This document shows, one piece after another, positions 36,139 through 45,048 of a DNA stretch of 64,000 bases. The stretch's first letter is position 1. Every line of letters begins with the position of its first letter. Both the position numbers and the translations under genes were made by a program. A model generated the notes under the pieces. That model saw only the letters and a list, made by a program, of their open reading frames with translations. It was not told the origin of the DNA and ran no database searches. This DNA is from Planctomycetota bacterium (GTDB taxonomy: Bacteria; Planctomycetota; Phycisphaerae; UBA1845): contig JAJRWX010000044.1 in assembly GCA_024276605.1 (NCBI GenBank), forward strand, positions 62,001 through 126,000, read 5' to 3'.

Positions 36139-37281
36139 ATGGGCAAAAAAAAAGGAAGAAAAAAGAAAGGCGGTAAAAAAGTTCGTGTTACCTTTCGCCG
36201 AAATCGTTCTTCCACGGTAAGGGACAAAAGTTGGACCGATCGCGCCAACCAGGCACAGGATCACGAGATAGACTCCGTGGACTCGGAACAAGTCCGCGCC
36301 AAAGGCAATCTGTCTCGCCAACGTACCATCATCGTCCATGACGATCCGTCGCAAGCCCAACAACACCTTAACGCCGGCACGGTCATCGCCTTGCGAGGCC
36401 TGTACGCTGATGTGGACGACGGCACGCGCGTCTATCCGTGCACCATTCGCCGCGTACTACGTACACAACAAATTGACGAACGACATCCGGTCACTGTGGG
36501 TGACCGCGTACGTTTTTCCATTGAAACATCAGGAGACGTCGATGCGCATGAGGGCGTCATCGAGCACGTCGATCCGAGGCATGGGCAATTACGTCGAAAG
36601 TCCGGACGTCGCATCCAAACCGTCGTAGCCAATGTAGACCAAGCCATCATCGTCAGCTCCGCAAACCAACCTACGCCTAAACCTCAACTGATCGACCGCT
36701 ACATTATCGCCGCCCTGGCCGGTGAGATCACGCCCATCATTTGCATGAATAAAATCGATCTCGACGAAGACGGCCTGGCTAAGGAAGTACTTAGTCGGTA
36801 TACCAATCTAGGTTACGACACGCTATTAACCTGCGCAATCACAGGCGATGGCATCTCACAACTGCGCAACTTGCTCAAAAACAAGGAAAGCGTCGTGGCA
36901 GGCCAAAGTGGCGTCGGCAAGAGTTCCTTACTCAACGTCGTTGAGCCGGGACTATCACTGAGAACATCCGAGGTGGGCACACAAAACGAAAAAGGAAGAC
37001 ATACGACGACGACAGCCAGTCTCATCCGCTTGGATATGGGAGGCTACGTCGTTGACACGCCCGGTATTCGCTCCTTCGATATTTCCATCGTACCAAGAAA
37101 CGATTTCGAGGCCCACTTCGTCGAGTTCGTCGAACACGTAGCCAATTGCCGATTCCCCGACTGCACGCACACACATGAAATTGGTTGCGCCGTCAAATCC
37201 GCAGTTGCGCAAGTACTCATCCACCCGGCACGGTATACAAGCTACGTCGACATCTTCGAAGAACCCGGCATCGCCCCTTAA
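36139..37281 (+). CDS. rsgA: Ribosome small subunit-dependent GTPase A
   Basis: RsgA checks and matures the 30S subunit. This 380-residue protein has the family's circularly permuted GTPase: NKID (G4, 204-207) comes before GQSGVGKS (G1, 255-262) and DTPG (G3, 306-309). An OB-fold precedes it (about 80-165), and the C-terminal zinc site uses Cys337, Cys342, His344 and Cys350. The first 25 residues are strongly basic (GKKKGRKKKGGKK), longer than usual, and may bind rRNA. It is followed by a palindromic element. Confidence 0.96.
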   Translation: MGKKKGRKKKGGKKVRVTFRRNRSSTVRDKSWTDRANQAQDHEIDSVDSEQVRAKGNLSRQRTIIVHDDPSQAQQHLNAGTVIALRGLYADVDDGTRVYPCTIRRVLRTQQIDERHPVTVGDRVRFSIETSGDVDAHEGVIEHVDPRHGQLRRKSGRRIQTVVANVDQAIIVSSANQPTPKPQLIDRYIIAALAGEITPIICMNKIDLDEDGLAKEVLSRYTNLGYDTLLTCAITGDGISQLRNLLKNKESVVAGQSGVGKSSLLNVVEPGLSLRTSEVGTQNEKGRHTTTTASLIRLDMGGYVVDTPGIRSFDISIVPRNDFEAHFVEFVEHVANCRFPDCTHTHEIGCAVKSAVAQVLIHPARYTSYVDIFEEPGIAP

Positions 37282-37639
37282 TCAGCTACGCAACAAGGTG
37301 CATGACAAAATTGGCGGGTGGGTGGCATGGACAAACGCCGCGGAATCGGGCTGTTGAATGTCCAATGGATGCTGTTCGCGGCGTTTGTCCGTGCAGGTGC
37401 AACCTAGGAAAAGCACGGGCAAGCGTCGCCCCTACGCCTCTTTTCATTCGTGATTCCTTCAACGCGACGCTTGTCCATGCCACCCCACTCATTCCCGCCT
37501 AATCTGTCATGCACCCTACGCAACATCGAACACCATTATCGCGTAGCCAACACTTAGACTGTATGTATAATACCACCGATCAATACAAGCATTCGGGCAA
37601 CATGAACTCGACCGGCAACACTGGACAGGCGTTATAACT
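37282..37639. other. Intergenic region mostly filled by palindromic element C
   Basis: About 360 bp between rsgA and the UspA-like gene. Positions 37296-37517 are the repeat element described separately. The remaining 120 bp before 37640 hold the likely promoter and the ribosome site GGACAGGCG; I see no further gene. Confidence 0.6.
37296..37517 (+). repeat. Palindromic element C, 222 bp, two internal hairpins
   Basis: The core runs from GGTGGCATGGACAA (37321-37334) to TTGTCCATGCCACC (37471-37484), a perfect 14-bp terminal inverted repeat. Inside, GGACAAACGCCGCG pairs with CGCGGCGTTTGTCC, and GGGCAAGCGTCGC with GCGACGCTTGTCC, making two hairpins. An outer imperfect repeat (AGGTGCATGACA...GGCGGG at 37296, CCCGCC...TGTCATGCACCCT to 37517) flanks the core. 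It matches element D on the other strand. It has no coding function. Confidence 0.85.
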
Positions 37640-38500
37640 ATGACAAATGTGGATCAGTTCGAGAGTCTATTTCGTTCAGCCTCGCGCGAGGTCTTTTGCC
37701 ATGAGCCTATTCGCCTCAACACTGTGCTCATCATTACCGACCTCGAAGGATCGCAAGCTAAAGATTTTAGCGATAAGGTTCGCCGGTTCCTCCGCCTCGA
37801 TAATACTGACAAGGACATGAAGTGGCGCGTGGTAAGCGGCGGCGAGTTTCAAACCGTGGGCGAATTATTATCCCTGGTCGAATCCGTTACCCCTGATTTG
37901 ATCTGTACTTATCGCAATCTACACAGCAGTGCCTGGCAATGGCCGTACAGCCTGGGCGCGCATATCGATCTGCTCACGCAACACACGACGGTACCGGTCA
38001 TGCTGCTTCCGCACCCCAAGGCCAATCACGCTTCCACGCACGCTTTCGAAAACACAGACACCGTCATGGCTATCGCCGATCATCTAACTGGTGATCATCG
38101 TCTCGTGAACTATGCGCTACGTTTTGTAAGCCCTGACGGTCAAGTCTGGTTAACCCATATAGAAGACGAGTCCACGTTCGATCGGTACATAGAAGCCATT
38201 TCAAAAATTCCTACGCTCGATACCGACGACGCCCGCGCTACTTTACGCGAACAACTACTAAAACAACCGCGAGATTACATAGAAAGTTGCGTCAACATGG
38301 TGAGCACCGCCGGCGTGCCTGTCTCAATCGAAAGCGTGGTGATGTTCGGTCATCATCTATCTGAATACCAAAGGTTGATCCAAGCGCACGAAATAGACTT
38401 ACTCATCTTAAACACCAAAGACGATAATCAACAGGCGATGCACGGCATGGCCTACGCGCTGGCTGTTGAGTTGCGCCACACCCCACTCTTAATGCTTTGA
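37640..38500 (+). CDS. UspA-like tandem universal stress domain protein
   Basis: A 286-residue protein that reads as two degenerate Usp-type alpha/beta domains: residues 25-135 (TVLIITDLEGS, PDLICTYRNLHSS, VPVMLLPHP) and 136-286 (LVNYALRFVSPDGQVWLTHIEDES, HEIDLLILNTKDDN, TPLLML). The ATP-binding glycine motif is not evident. It precedes an NhaD-type antiporter by 34 bp, and Usp proteins next to ion transporters are common, so it may sense conditions for the transporter. That is inference; the family call itself is moderate. Confidence 0.6.
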   Translation: MTNVDQFESLFRSASREVFCHEPIRLNTVLIITDLEGSQAKDFSDKVRRFLRLDNTDKDMKWRVVSGGEFQTVGELLSLVESVTPDLICTYRNLHSSAWQWPYSLGAHIDLLTQHTTVPVMLLPHPKANHASTHAFENTDTVMAIADHLTGDHRLVNYALRFVSPDGQVWLTHIEDESTFDRYIEAISKIPTLDTDDARATLREQLLKQPRDYIESCVNMVSTAGVPVSIESVVMFGHHLSEYQRLIQAHEIDLLILNTKDDNQQAMHGMAYALAVELRHTPLLML

Positions 38501-38534
38501 CTCATGCATTGGTAAAGAAAGGCTATTTCACGCT

Positions 38535-39968
38535 ATGAACTCACTATTGCTCGCATCGGCGGAACAAAGCAGCGTGCCCTTAAGCGTAACCCTCATTTTT
38601 TCAGCGCTGCTCGTCGGACTGATTCTATGTCTGGCGTTGGAGGAAGTCATACACGCTAAAAAATCAATTATCGCCGGCGTATTTGCGATTGTCAGTTTAT
38701 TTTTAGCCAACGTATTTCATTTGTACGAATACATCGATCACAAATTCCTCATCAAACTCCCCCCCTTCGAATCAGCCAACGCGCACACGGCTGAGCTTCC
38801 CGTCTACATCCCAGCTATCGACTGGGGCGTCATCGCACTCATCTTCGGCGCCAGCCTGTTTGTCGACATCACCTCCAAATCCGGCTTGTTCACCTGGATT
38901 GCGATCAAACTCACGAAAACATCAAAAGGTGATCCGCGAAAACTTTTGTGGTTCTACGGGCTGATGACCGTCGTCTTCTCGGCTGTGCTCAACAATGTCA
39001 CCGCTATGATTATCGTAGGCTCACTCACCGGCGTATCGTTGAAAAAACTTCGGCGAACGAATCTCCTACTGGGGTTTTTATTGATCGAGGGTTTACTGAC
39101 CAATATCGGCGGGCTTTTGACACTCATCAGCTCAGTACCCAACATCATCGTCGGCAACGCTGCAGGTATAAGCTTCGTCACTTTCTTCATCAAGTCCGCC
39201 CCGTTCGTCCTCGTCGCTACCGTCTCCACCATTATGCTTGGTGCAAAACTGTTCAACATCAACAGGCTGCATAGCGCCGAAGAAAAAAATGAGGCAGCGC
39301 AACTCGTTGAAGGTTTTGACGAAAACGACGGAATTGAAAGCAACGGTTTCTTTTGGTTCGGTGGCATCATGTTGGTTCTGTTTATTCTGACCATCGCGAC
39401 GACATCAATCCTGCCGGTCGTTCAAGATTTAGGCATGAGTTTCGTCGCCTTAGCTTTCGCCACCGTAATGCTGGTGCGCTATAAGTCCACCGTAGATACC
39501 TTTTATCGCGCCATGGATTGGGACTTACTTGGTTTCTTCGCCGCCTTGTTCGTGGTAATCAACGTGATGGAGCACGCGCTCGTACTAGATTTGATTGGCG
39601 TGGGCCTATCAAAAATCATCGCCTTAAACGGGTCAGTCGGTCATGGCGCAGGCACCGGCGCGATTCTTGTAACCTCAGCCGGATTTAGTTCGGTTACCGA
39701 TAACATTCCTCTATCTGCTATGCTGGCAAAAATTCTGCAAGCTCAAGGCACAGCCTCTACCGATCCTCTCTGGTGGGCGGTGGTGTTCGGGGCCAACCTT
39801 GGTGGCAACTTAACACCCATCGGTTCGGCCTCAACATTAGTAGCCGTGACCATCATCCACAAAAACGGTTTGACTATGTCTTTCGCACGATTCGTCAAAT
39901 TAGCTATCCCCTTCGCTGCTATGCAAATTGCTCTAGCCACAACTTACGTGTTGATATTCCTGCAATAA
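38535..39968 (+). CDS. nhaD: NhaD-type sodium:proton antiporter (ArsB/NhaD superfamily)
   Basis: A 477-residue transporter with about 12 membrane helices. Two inverted repeats carry helix-break motifs: FSAVLNNVTAMIIVGSLT with ISSVPNIIVGNAAGI, and SAGFSSVTDNIPLSAML with GANLGGNLTPIGSASTLVAVT. This is the NhaD/ArsB ion-transporter pattern; NhaD of halophiles exchanges Na+ for H+. An N-terminal extension (LLLASAEQSSVP) may be a signal-like segment. It lies 34 bp after the UspA-like gene. Transport of another anion or dicarboxylate cannot be fully excluded. Confidence 0.82.
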   Translation: MNSLLLASAEQSSVPLSVTLIFSALLVGLILCLALEEVIHAKKSIIAGVFAIVSLFLANVFHLYEYIDHKFLIKLPPFESANAHTAELPVYIPAIDWGVIALIFGASLFVDITSKSGLFTWIAIKLTKTSKGDPRKLLWFYGLMTVVFSAVLNNVTAMIIVGSLTGVSLKKLRRTNLLLGFLLIEGLLTNIGGLLTLISSVPNIIVGNAAGISFVTFFIKSAPFVLVATVSTIMLGAKLFNINRLHSAEEKNEAAQLVEGFDENDGIESNGFFWFGGIMLVLFILTIATTSILPVVQDLGMSFVALAFATVMLVRYKSTVDTFYRAMDWDLLGFFAALFVVINVMEHALVLDLIGVGLSKIIALNGSVGHGAGTGAILVTSAGFSSVTDNIPLSAMLAKILQAQGTASTDPLWWAVVFGANLGGNLTPIGSASTLVAVTIIHKNGLTMSFARFVKLAIPFAAMQIALATTYVLIFLQ

Positions 39969-40040
39969 ATCGATGGAGTTTTTCTACACTCGTATTCACA
40001 GAGCGATTTCATCAAGCCGCATCTTTTAGCTTGTACGGCT

Positions 40041-40078
40041 GGGCGGCATGGCCAAGTGCAGCGTGGCCATGTGCATCC
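40041..40078 (+). repeat. Possible degenerate palindromic element
   Basis: CATGGCCA at 40048-40055 is the reverse complement of TGGCCATG at 40066-40073, inside GGGCGGCATGGCCAAG...CGTGGCCATGTGC. It resembles the family ends but has lost the CCACC side. It sits between the convergent nhaD and methyltransferase genes. Membership of the family is uncertain. Confidence 0.3.
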
Positions 40079-40174
40079 GGAATCGAATATGACGCTGGAG
40101 ATTCCGCCCAGGCAGGGGCGTCTCAATCAGATAGCATCCATCAATTGACGTGTATCGCACCAATAGCAGAAGCA

Positions 40175-40897
40175 TCAAAGCACAAACGCAGCGGCGGTAA
40201 TTTCCGTATGAAACCTGAAAAGCGCGTTCATACCGATCGAGGTAAGTCCCGCCTCACGAGCTTCCTCCATACATACGGAGCGCGATATCGCGTGACGGCC
40301 ACCTGGCCTGCCTTTGCGGCGCGCTTTTCGGTTGCGTCGCCAGGCACGTAGCGATGTAGCATCAAAAAAGGACAGTACAACACCCACCCTAGCCACGCGG
40401 GCAAGCTCATGCAGAATACGAAGTCGGTCCTGGCGCGCGGGTATATGATGAACCAATCGTGAACACAAGACGACATCGACGACATCGTCAGCCAAAGGTA
40501 GTTCAAACGCAGACCCCGCAGACGCTACCGGCTGCTGATCAAAAAGAGGATGATACTGTCTACCTTCATGCAGCATCTGCGCAGACGTATCCATGGCGAT
40601 CACTGAAACATTAAATCCCGCGAGCACGGGAAGAAACCGTCCCGTTCCCGAAGGACAATCCAACACACTATGAAAACCCTGACGCCGTTGAATTCTATGT
40701 AGCGCCAGACGAATCATGCGCCTTTCCAACGCATTGGATAGGCGACGCAACACAGTCGTTTCGTGTTTGTCCGCATAATAGCGCGCGTAGTCGTCGGCTT
40801 TATATTTACGCCCGAATGCACGTTCGGTAGTCGGTATCTCCGTCATGCTCAATTTTTCATGCTCCACGTGCATACCCTTTGTTGAATTACTTTCCAA
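40175..40897 (-). CDS. Class I SAM-dependent methyltransferase
   Basis: A 240-residue methyltransferase: VLDCPSGTGRFLPVL is motif I with CPSG in place of GCGxG, followed by VIAMDTSAQML and DVVLCSRLVHHIP, the type-11 pattern. A basic RRNRKARRKGRPGGR insertion lies near residue 190, possibly contacting a phosphorylated lipid or nucleic acid. Its start overlaps the kinase-like gene by 11 bp, so the two are probably translated together; joint lipid or LPS-core modification is a fair guess. The substrate is unknown. Confidence 0.78.
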   Translation of the reverse strand: MESNSTKGMHVEHEKLSMTEIPTTERAFGRKYKADDYARYYADKHETTVLRRLSNALERRMIRLALHRIQRRQGFHSVLDCPSGTGRFLPVLAGFNVSVIAMDTSAQMLHEGRQYHPLFDQQPVASAGSAFELPLADDVVDVVLCSRLVHHIPARQDRLRILHELARVARVGVVLSFFDATSLRAWRRNRKARRKGRPGGRHAISRSVCMEEAREAGLTSIGMNALFRFHTEITAAAFVL

Positions 40898-42149
40898 CGT
40901 TGGACGCAGCTAACTGTGATAATTCATCAATATATTCTACAAGAATTGGTAACAAACTGGTATCCCCCTGCATACGCAGGCGCCCGGCCCGTAAGCGAAC
41001 ATAGGCATCCGCTCGCCCGGAAATCAGGGCTAACCATGTTTTCGCATCGCTATGAATAACCATGTCGGGCTTCAAAGCTCGTGCCGAAGACACCGTTACA
41101 CGACCGCTTTCAATCACCACAAAACGCTGATACTTCTCATGCACCTGGTCTGAGTCGGAAAATGAAAATTGAAAGGTCAATTTCTTTTTTGATACCTTCC
41201 CGGATGCGGATTCACATGATTGTAAAACATCGAAAAATTCGTCGAGCGAAGCAAACGTGCGCATACTTTCTGATTGTCGCTGCGTTTTCTTCACCCGATC
41301 CCGAAACCAATCGATGGCTTCCGTCACAGCCATTCTTCGCCGCTCTTGAGAGGCGAGCGGGTGTGCATGTTCCACAACGCGAGCGATCATCTGGCGATGT
41401 TGTGAAGTCAGACGAGTTACTTGATAGTAGGCACACATGAAACTGCGCAAGCCTCCCCGAACATCAAGTGCCATAGCAGATGCTACAAACGCTGACAAAT
41501 CCTGCATAACGTTAGCCAGATGTACCTGCGAGGCAAACAATCTCGCCCCGGAATCCGGATCGAGCATTAAAAATTCATAGCTACCATCAGCCTGCTCGCG
41601 CACTAAGATATTCCGCCAAAACAGTCCACCGTGTTGAACCCCTGCATCGTGCATCCGGCGGATAATCGTAGCAAGCCCCCGAATCAGCGACATCTTAGCC
41701 GCATGAGCCAACATCCGGTTGCGACGAGCGTGAATAGCAAATATGTCTAGCGACTGCCCCCCTTCCATCCCTTCCGTGATGATGAAACTTTCCCGTAAAA
41801 ACCCCCTCTTACGAATCTCACCATAGGCAATCGGACGCACGGTGGGCACCTGACGTGAACACATCTCTTGGAGAAACTCATATTCGATACGGGCACGACT
41901 CTTGCCGAACAACGTACCACGAAACATTTGTTTGATACGTTGGCTACGTTCGTGATAGAGATATCGCTTAACAAAAACACTCCCCGGACCACCCATCGCA
42001 GCATCAATCGGTACATGGACCACATCAGACGTTCGAGATACAGCCGCAACTTCTTCAGAAGCGCAGGCCAACACATCTTCCACCGAGCGCCATCCGTATT
42101 TCTCGATCCATGCGCGATCTTCAGTTGCCACTACCAATCGTTGTTGCAT
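40887..42149 (-). CDS. LPS-kinase-like (WaaP/InaA) protein fused to an SCP2-like domain; catalytic Asp missing
   Basis: From ATG 42149 the product is 420 residues; AGGA lies 11 bp upstream. Residues 40-280 form a kinase-like fold: VFVKRYLYH with the ATP Lys, REAFIITEG-like RESFIITEGMEGG hinge, HGGLFWRNILV loop and LMLDPDSG metal site. Family members have HxD in the loop; here the Asp is Gly (codon GGA). Residues 320-415 have SCP2/sterol-carrier features: LTFQFSFSDSD, ESGRVTVSSA, PDMVIHSDAKTWLALISGRA, GRLRMQGDT. It could be a pseudokinase or a lipid-binding modifier. The next gene, a methyltransferase, overlaps by 11 bp. Confidence 0.68.
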   Translation of the reverse strand: MQQRLVVATEDRAWIEKYGWRSVEDVLACASEEVAAVSRTSDVVHVPIDAAMGGPGSVFVKRYLYHERSQRIKQMFRGTLFGKSRARIEYEFLQEMCSRQVPTVRPIAYGEIRKRGFLRESFIITEGMEGGQSLDIFAIHARRNRMLAHAAKMSLIRGLATIIRRMHDAGVQHGGLFWRNILVREQADGSYEFLMLDPDSGARLFASQVHLANVMQDLSAFVASAMALDVRGGLRSFMCAYYQVTRLTSQHRQMIARVVEHAHPLASQERRRMAVTEAIDWFRDRVKKTQRQSESMRTFASLDEFFDVLQSCESASGKVSKKKLTFQFSFSDSDQVHEKYQRFVVIESGRVTVSSARALKPDMVIHSDAKTWLALISGRADAYVRLRAGRLRMQGDTSLLPILVEYIDELSQLAASNVGK

Positions 42150-42273
42150 CACAAGTATCATCCTATGGCCAACTGTGACAACCGGCCAACTTAGAGCCTC
42201 CACCAACCTAGTGTAGCGTTATATGGTCAATAAACGCCGGAAAAATAAACCCTTGGGCTGACATCTTACCCTG

Positions 42274-42861
42274 TCATCGTTGCACTCGCTGCTCGATGCG
42301 TTCTACAAGTTCGGGTAATGGGCGATCAAGGTAGGTTGAGATCACCGTGAGTAATTGATTAGCAATTCGAATATTGTGTTCCGACATCACTTGGCTGCGC
42401 ACCTCCGCTCCACACATCACCTCATCGCCACCGTCAAAACCAACTCGACTTAACCACTGCGTCACGATATTGGCATTTGCACTCTTGTATATAATCGCCG
42501 TAACGTGCGATAGCTGAAACTCGTAGACTTCGGTTAACACGAGTTCGGCTGCGCAGTTAAGCGGATCGCTTTCTGCCAGGGAGATAATAGCTTGATAGTC
42601 TAACTGCGCCTTGGCTGCATCACCTCGAAGAAAAGCCATAACTTCTTCTGCCTGCCATGACTGGCCGAGTAATCCACGCAGAAAAAATAAGCCATCTTCA
42701 TCAACGCGGCAAATCTCATACGCCTTACCATCGGAAAATTCCGCTTGCGCAAGTAAAGTCGCAATCTCGCCTGCGGTATAGCCTACATTCGCATGTTCGC
42801 CAAAATCAAAAACGTACAAGCCGATGTATCGATCAGGTTGATTGACCCGAGGTAAGTTCAT
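42274..42861 (-). CDS. Conserved-looking protein of unknown function
   Basis: A 195-residue soluble, acidic protein that I do not recognise. Readable pieces are YIGLYVFDFGEHANVGYTAGEIATLL, AYEICRVDEDGLFFLRG, the QAEEVMAFLRGD helix, LTEVYEFQLSHVTAIIYKSANA and TVISTYLDRPLPELVERIE at the end. No signal peptide or membrane helix is seen. It follows tyrS by 41 bp on the same strand, so it may be the last gene of the rny-ymdB-tyrS group. Reading frame and length favour a real gene. Confidence 0.65.
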   Translation of the reverse strand: MNLPRVNQPDRYIGLYVFDFGEHANVGYTAGEIATLLAQAEFSDGKAYEICRVDEDGLFFLRGLLGQSWQAEEVMAFLRGDAAKAQLDYQAIISLAESDPLNCAAELVLTEVYEFQLSHVTAIIYKSANANIVTQWLSRVGFDGGDEVMCGAEVRSQVMSEHNIRIANQLLTVISTYLDRPLPELVERIEQRVQR

Positions 42862-42902
42862 GGGGGGACGGATTTCACTGAGGTGATAATCGCATCGCGG
42901 TC

Positions 42903-44126
42903 TTACGAAATAACCAAACGAAGGAAACGGCGCTTGCCGCGTTGCAATACATCACCGTTTTTAATTTCAATAGGCTGCGTCGCTTCCTCGATTACTTTTC
43001 CATTGAGACGAATGCCGCGCTCCGCGACGATGCGACGGGCCTCACCACGAGATTGTTCAAAGCCGCAAGAAACCAGTAGATCGACAGGCGTCGCACGACC
43101 ATCGCTCATAAGATTCACCGGTATCTGCCACTCCTCAATGTCGTCCGGCAAGCCTTGACCTCCGCCACCACCATGTACGCGACGAAACTCTTCCGCAGCC
43201 TTATCCGCAACATCTGCTGAGTGATATTGCCGGATAATCTCCTTGGCCAGCCGCTCCTTGCTGTCACGAGGATTGCATTGCGCCGCGTCAACCAACGACG
43301 CAACCTCATCCTCGCACAAGTCCGTAAGAAGCTCATAATAGTTCGCCATCAGCTCATCAGGAATACGCATGGTCTTACCGAACATGTCTGTTGGCGTATC
43401 GGTGATACCAATATAATTACCGAGCGATTTGCTCATCTTTTGCACACCGTCGGTACCCACGAGGATCGGCATCACCATCACAATCTGCGGTAATTGGCCT
43501 GCGTTGCGCTGCAAATCACGCCCACACAGGTTATTAAATGTCTGGTCCGTGCCTCCCAATTCGACATCAGACTCAATCATTACACTGTCATAAGCCTGCA
43601 TGAGTGGATACAACAACTCGTGCATGTGAATCTCTTTTTTTTGGGCCTGCCGCTTGGCAAAGGTATCGCGCTCTAACATGCGGGCCACAGTCATCTGGGC
43701 CATGAGTTTCAAAATGTCTTTCAGTTGAAGTGGCTTGAGCCATTCGCTATTACGCCGCACTTCAAGTTTATCGACGCTCATATCAATGATTTTGCCCGCT
43801 TGATCGAGATAGGTCTTGGCGTTGGCATCTACCTCGTCTTCGCTAAGCACCGGTCGAGATTTAGTTCGCCCTGTGGGATCGCCAATCATCGCCGTGTAGT
43901 CACCAATAATCAGCACGGCCTTATGCCCACAATCTTGAAACTGACGCAACTTGCGTAGTACCACGGCATGGCCCAGCGTAAGATCAGGCGCGGTTGGGTC
44001 CAGACCGATCTTGACACGGAGCTGCTTTTTTTTACCCAACCGTACAGCGAGTTCATCAGCACTATATACCGTGTCCGCACCGCGCAGAAGTAAGTTCAAA
44101 CTGGAAGAAACGTGTTTATCCGTCAT
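42903..44126 (-). CDS. tyrS: Tyrosyl-tRNA synthetase
   Basis: TyrRS charges tRNA-Tyr. Of 407 residues, the class I signatures are LTLGHAV (HIGH equivalent, near 51-56) and KMSKSLGN near 231. The tyrosine-binding LGGTDQTFN segment and a C-terminal S4 RNA-binding domain (VSCGFEQSRGEARRIVAERGI) are visible. GTG 44129 is another possible start; ATG 44126 overlaps the ymdB stop by one base, suggesting coupling. Order is rny-ymdB-tyrS-unknown on the minus strand. Confidence 0.96.
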   Translation of the reverse strand: MTDKHVSSSLNLLLRGADTVYSADELAVRLGKKKQLRVKIGLDPTAPDLTLGHAVVLRKLRQFQDCGHKAVLIIGDYTAMIGDPTGRTKSRPVLSEDEVDANAKTYLDQAGKIIDMSVDKLEVRRNSEWLKPLQLKDILKLMAQMTVARMLERDTFAKRQAQKKEIHMHELLYPLMQAYDSVMIESDVELGGTDQTFNNLCGRDLQRNAGQLPQIVMVMPILVGTDGVQKMSKSLGNYIGITDTPTDMFGKTMRIPDELMANYYELLTDLCEDEVASLVDAAQCNPRDSKERLAKEIIRQYHSADVADKAAEEFRRVHGGGGGQGLPDDIEEWQIPVNLMSDGRATPVDLLVSCGFEQSRGEARRIVAERGIRLNGKVIEEATQPIEIKNGDVLQRGKRRFLRLVIS

Positions 44127-44932
44127 CACAGTTGCGAAGCCTCAGTAAGATCCACCCGTACGCGCTCCACATGTTTTGCTTTACCACTGGTACTATCCAC
44201 GGTCACCAAAATTCCACACATTCTTGCATCATCCGTCGCCACATCAAACTTGCTCGGCACGCCGCTGACCATAGTTCCCACGACGCGTGATTTATCACGA
44301 CCTAAAACGGAATCATAAGGCCCGGTCATCCCCACATCCGTAATATACGCCGTGCCCTTAGGCAACACACACTCATCAGCGGTAGGCACATGGGTGTGCG
44401 TACCGAATAACACACTCACACGACCATCGAGATACCATCCCATCGCTTTTTTTTCACTGGTAGCTTCGGCGTGCAAGTCGACAACCACCATACGAACATC
44501 AGGTGGCATAGCCTGTAATAGCCGATCCGCTGCAGCAAACGGGCAATTCGATTGAAGACGCATGAACAAGCGACCGAGCAGAGAAATCACTGCCACGCGA
44601 CCACCACCAGCGAGGTCATAAAACGCCACCTCTTTGCCCGGTGATGCTTGCGGCAAATTCGCCGGTTTGACCATTATTTTGGATGTCTCCAATACGGGAA
44701 TGATATCTCTCCGCTTGTAAATGTGGTCCCCCAACGTGATCAAATCAACACCGTAATTCAATATTTTGTCGTACAAATTGGCGGTCAGACCGCTACCGGC
44801 GGCGGTGTTCTCACAGTTCACAATCACGCAGTCGATCTGCCGTGATGCTCTAATGCGCTGCAAACCTTCACGTAGTGCGTGGCGACCGGGGCTACCAACC
44901 ACATCGCCGACGCACAGCAGGGTTACGTCCAT
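44126..44932 (-). CDS. ymdB: YmdB-type metallophosphoesterase (TIGR00282 family)
   Basis: A 268-residue calcineurin-like phosphoesterase. Metal ligands sit in LLCVGDVVGSPGRHAL, VNCENTAAG, GDHIYKRRDI, VVDLHAEATSEK and FGTHTHVPTAD. In Bacillus, YmdB hydrolyses cAMP in vitro and affects RNase Y and biofilm genes. Start ATG 44932 gives the family N-terminus; an upstream extension to 44983 is unlikely. It is 116 bp from the rny stop and touches tyrS. The rny-ymdB pairing seen in Firmicutes is kept here. Confidence 0.93.
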   Translation of the reverse strand: MDVTLLCVGDVVGSPGRHALREGLQRIRASRQIDCVIVNCENTAAGSGLTANLYDKILNYGVDLITLGDHIYKRRDIIPVLETSKIMVKPANLPQASPGKEVAFYDLAGGGRVAVISLLGRLFMRLQSNCPFAAADRLLQAMPPDVRMVVVDLHAEATSEKKAMGWYLDGRVSVLFGTHTHVPTADECVLPKGTAYITDVGMTGPYDSVLGRDKSRVVGTMVSGVPSKFDVATDDARMCGILVTVDSTSGKAKHVERVRVDLTEASQL

Positions 44933-45048
44933 GATAGCGTTCTCGTTTATGGTGTATGGCTGTTTCGAGACAAGCGCTCTCAAAAAAAGCCTGATTCGAT
45001 CCGCAACGCGGGCTTATATAGCAGTTTAGCCGACGATAACAGGTAGAC

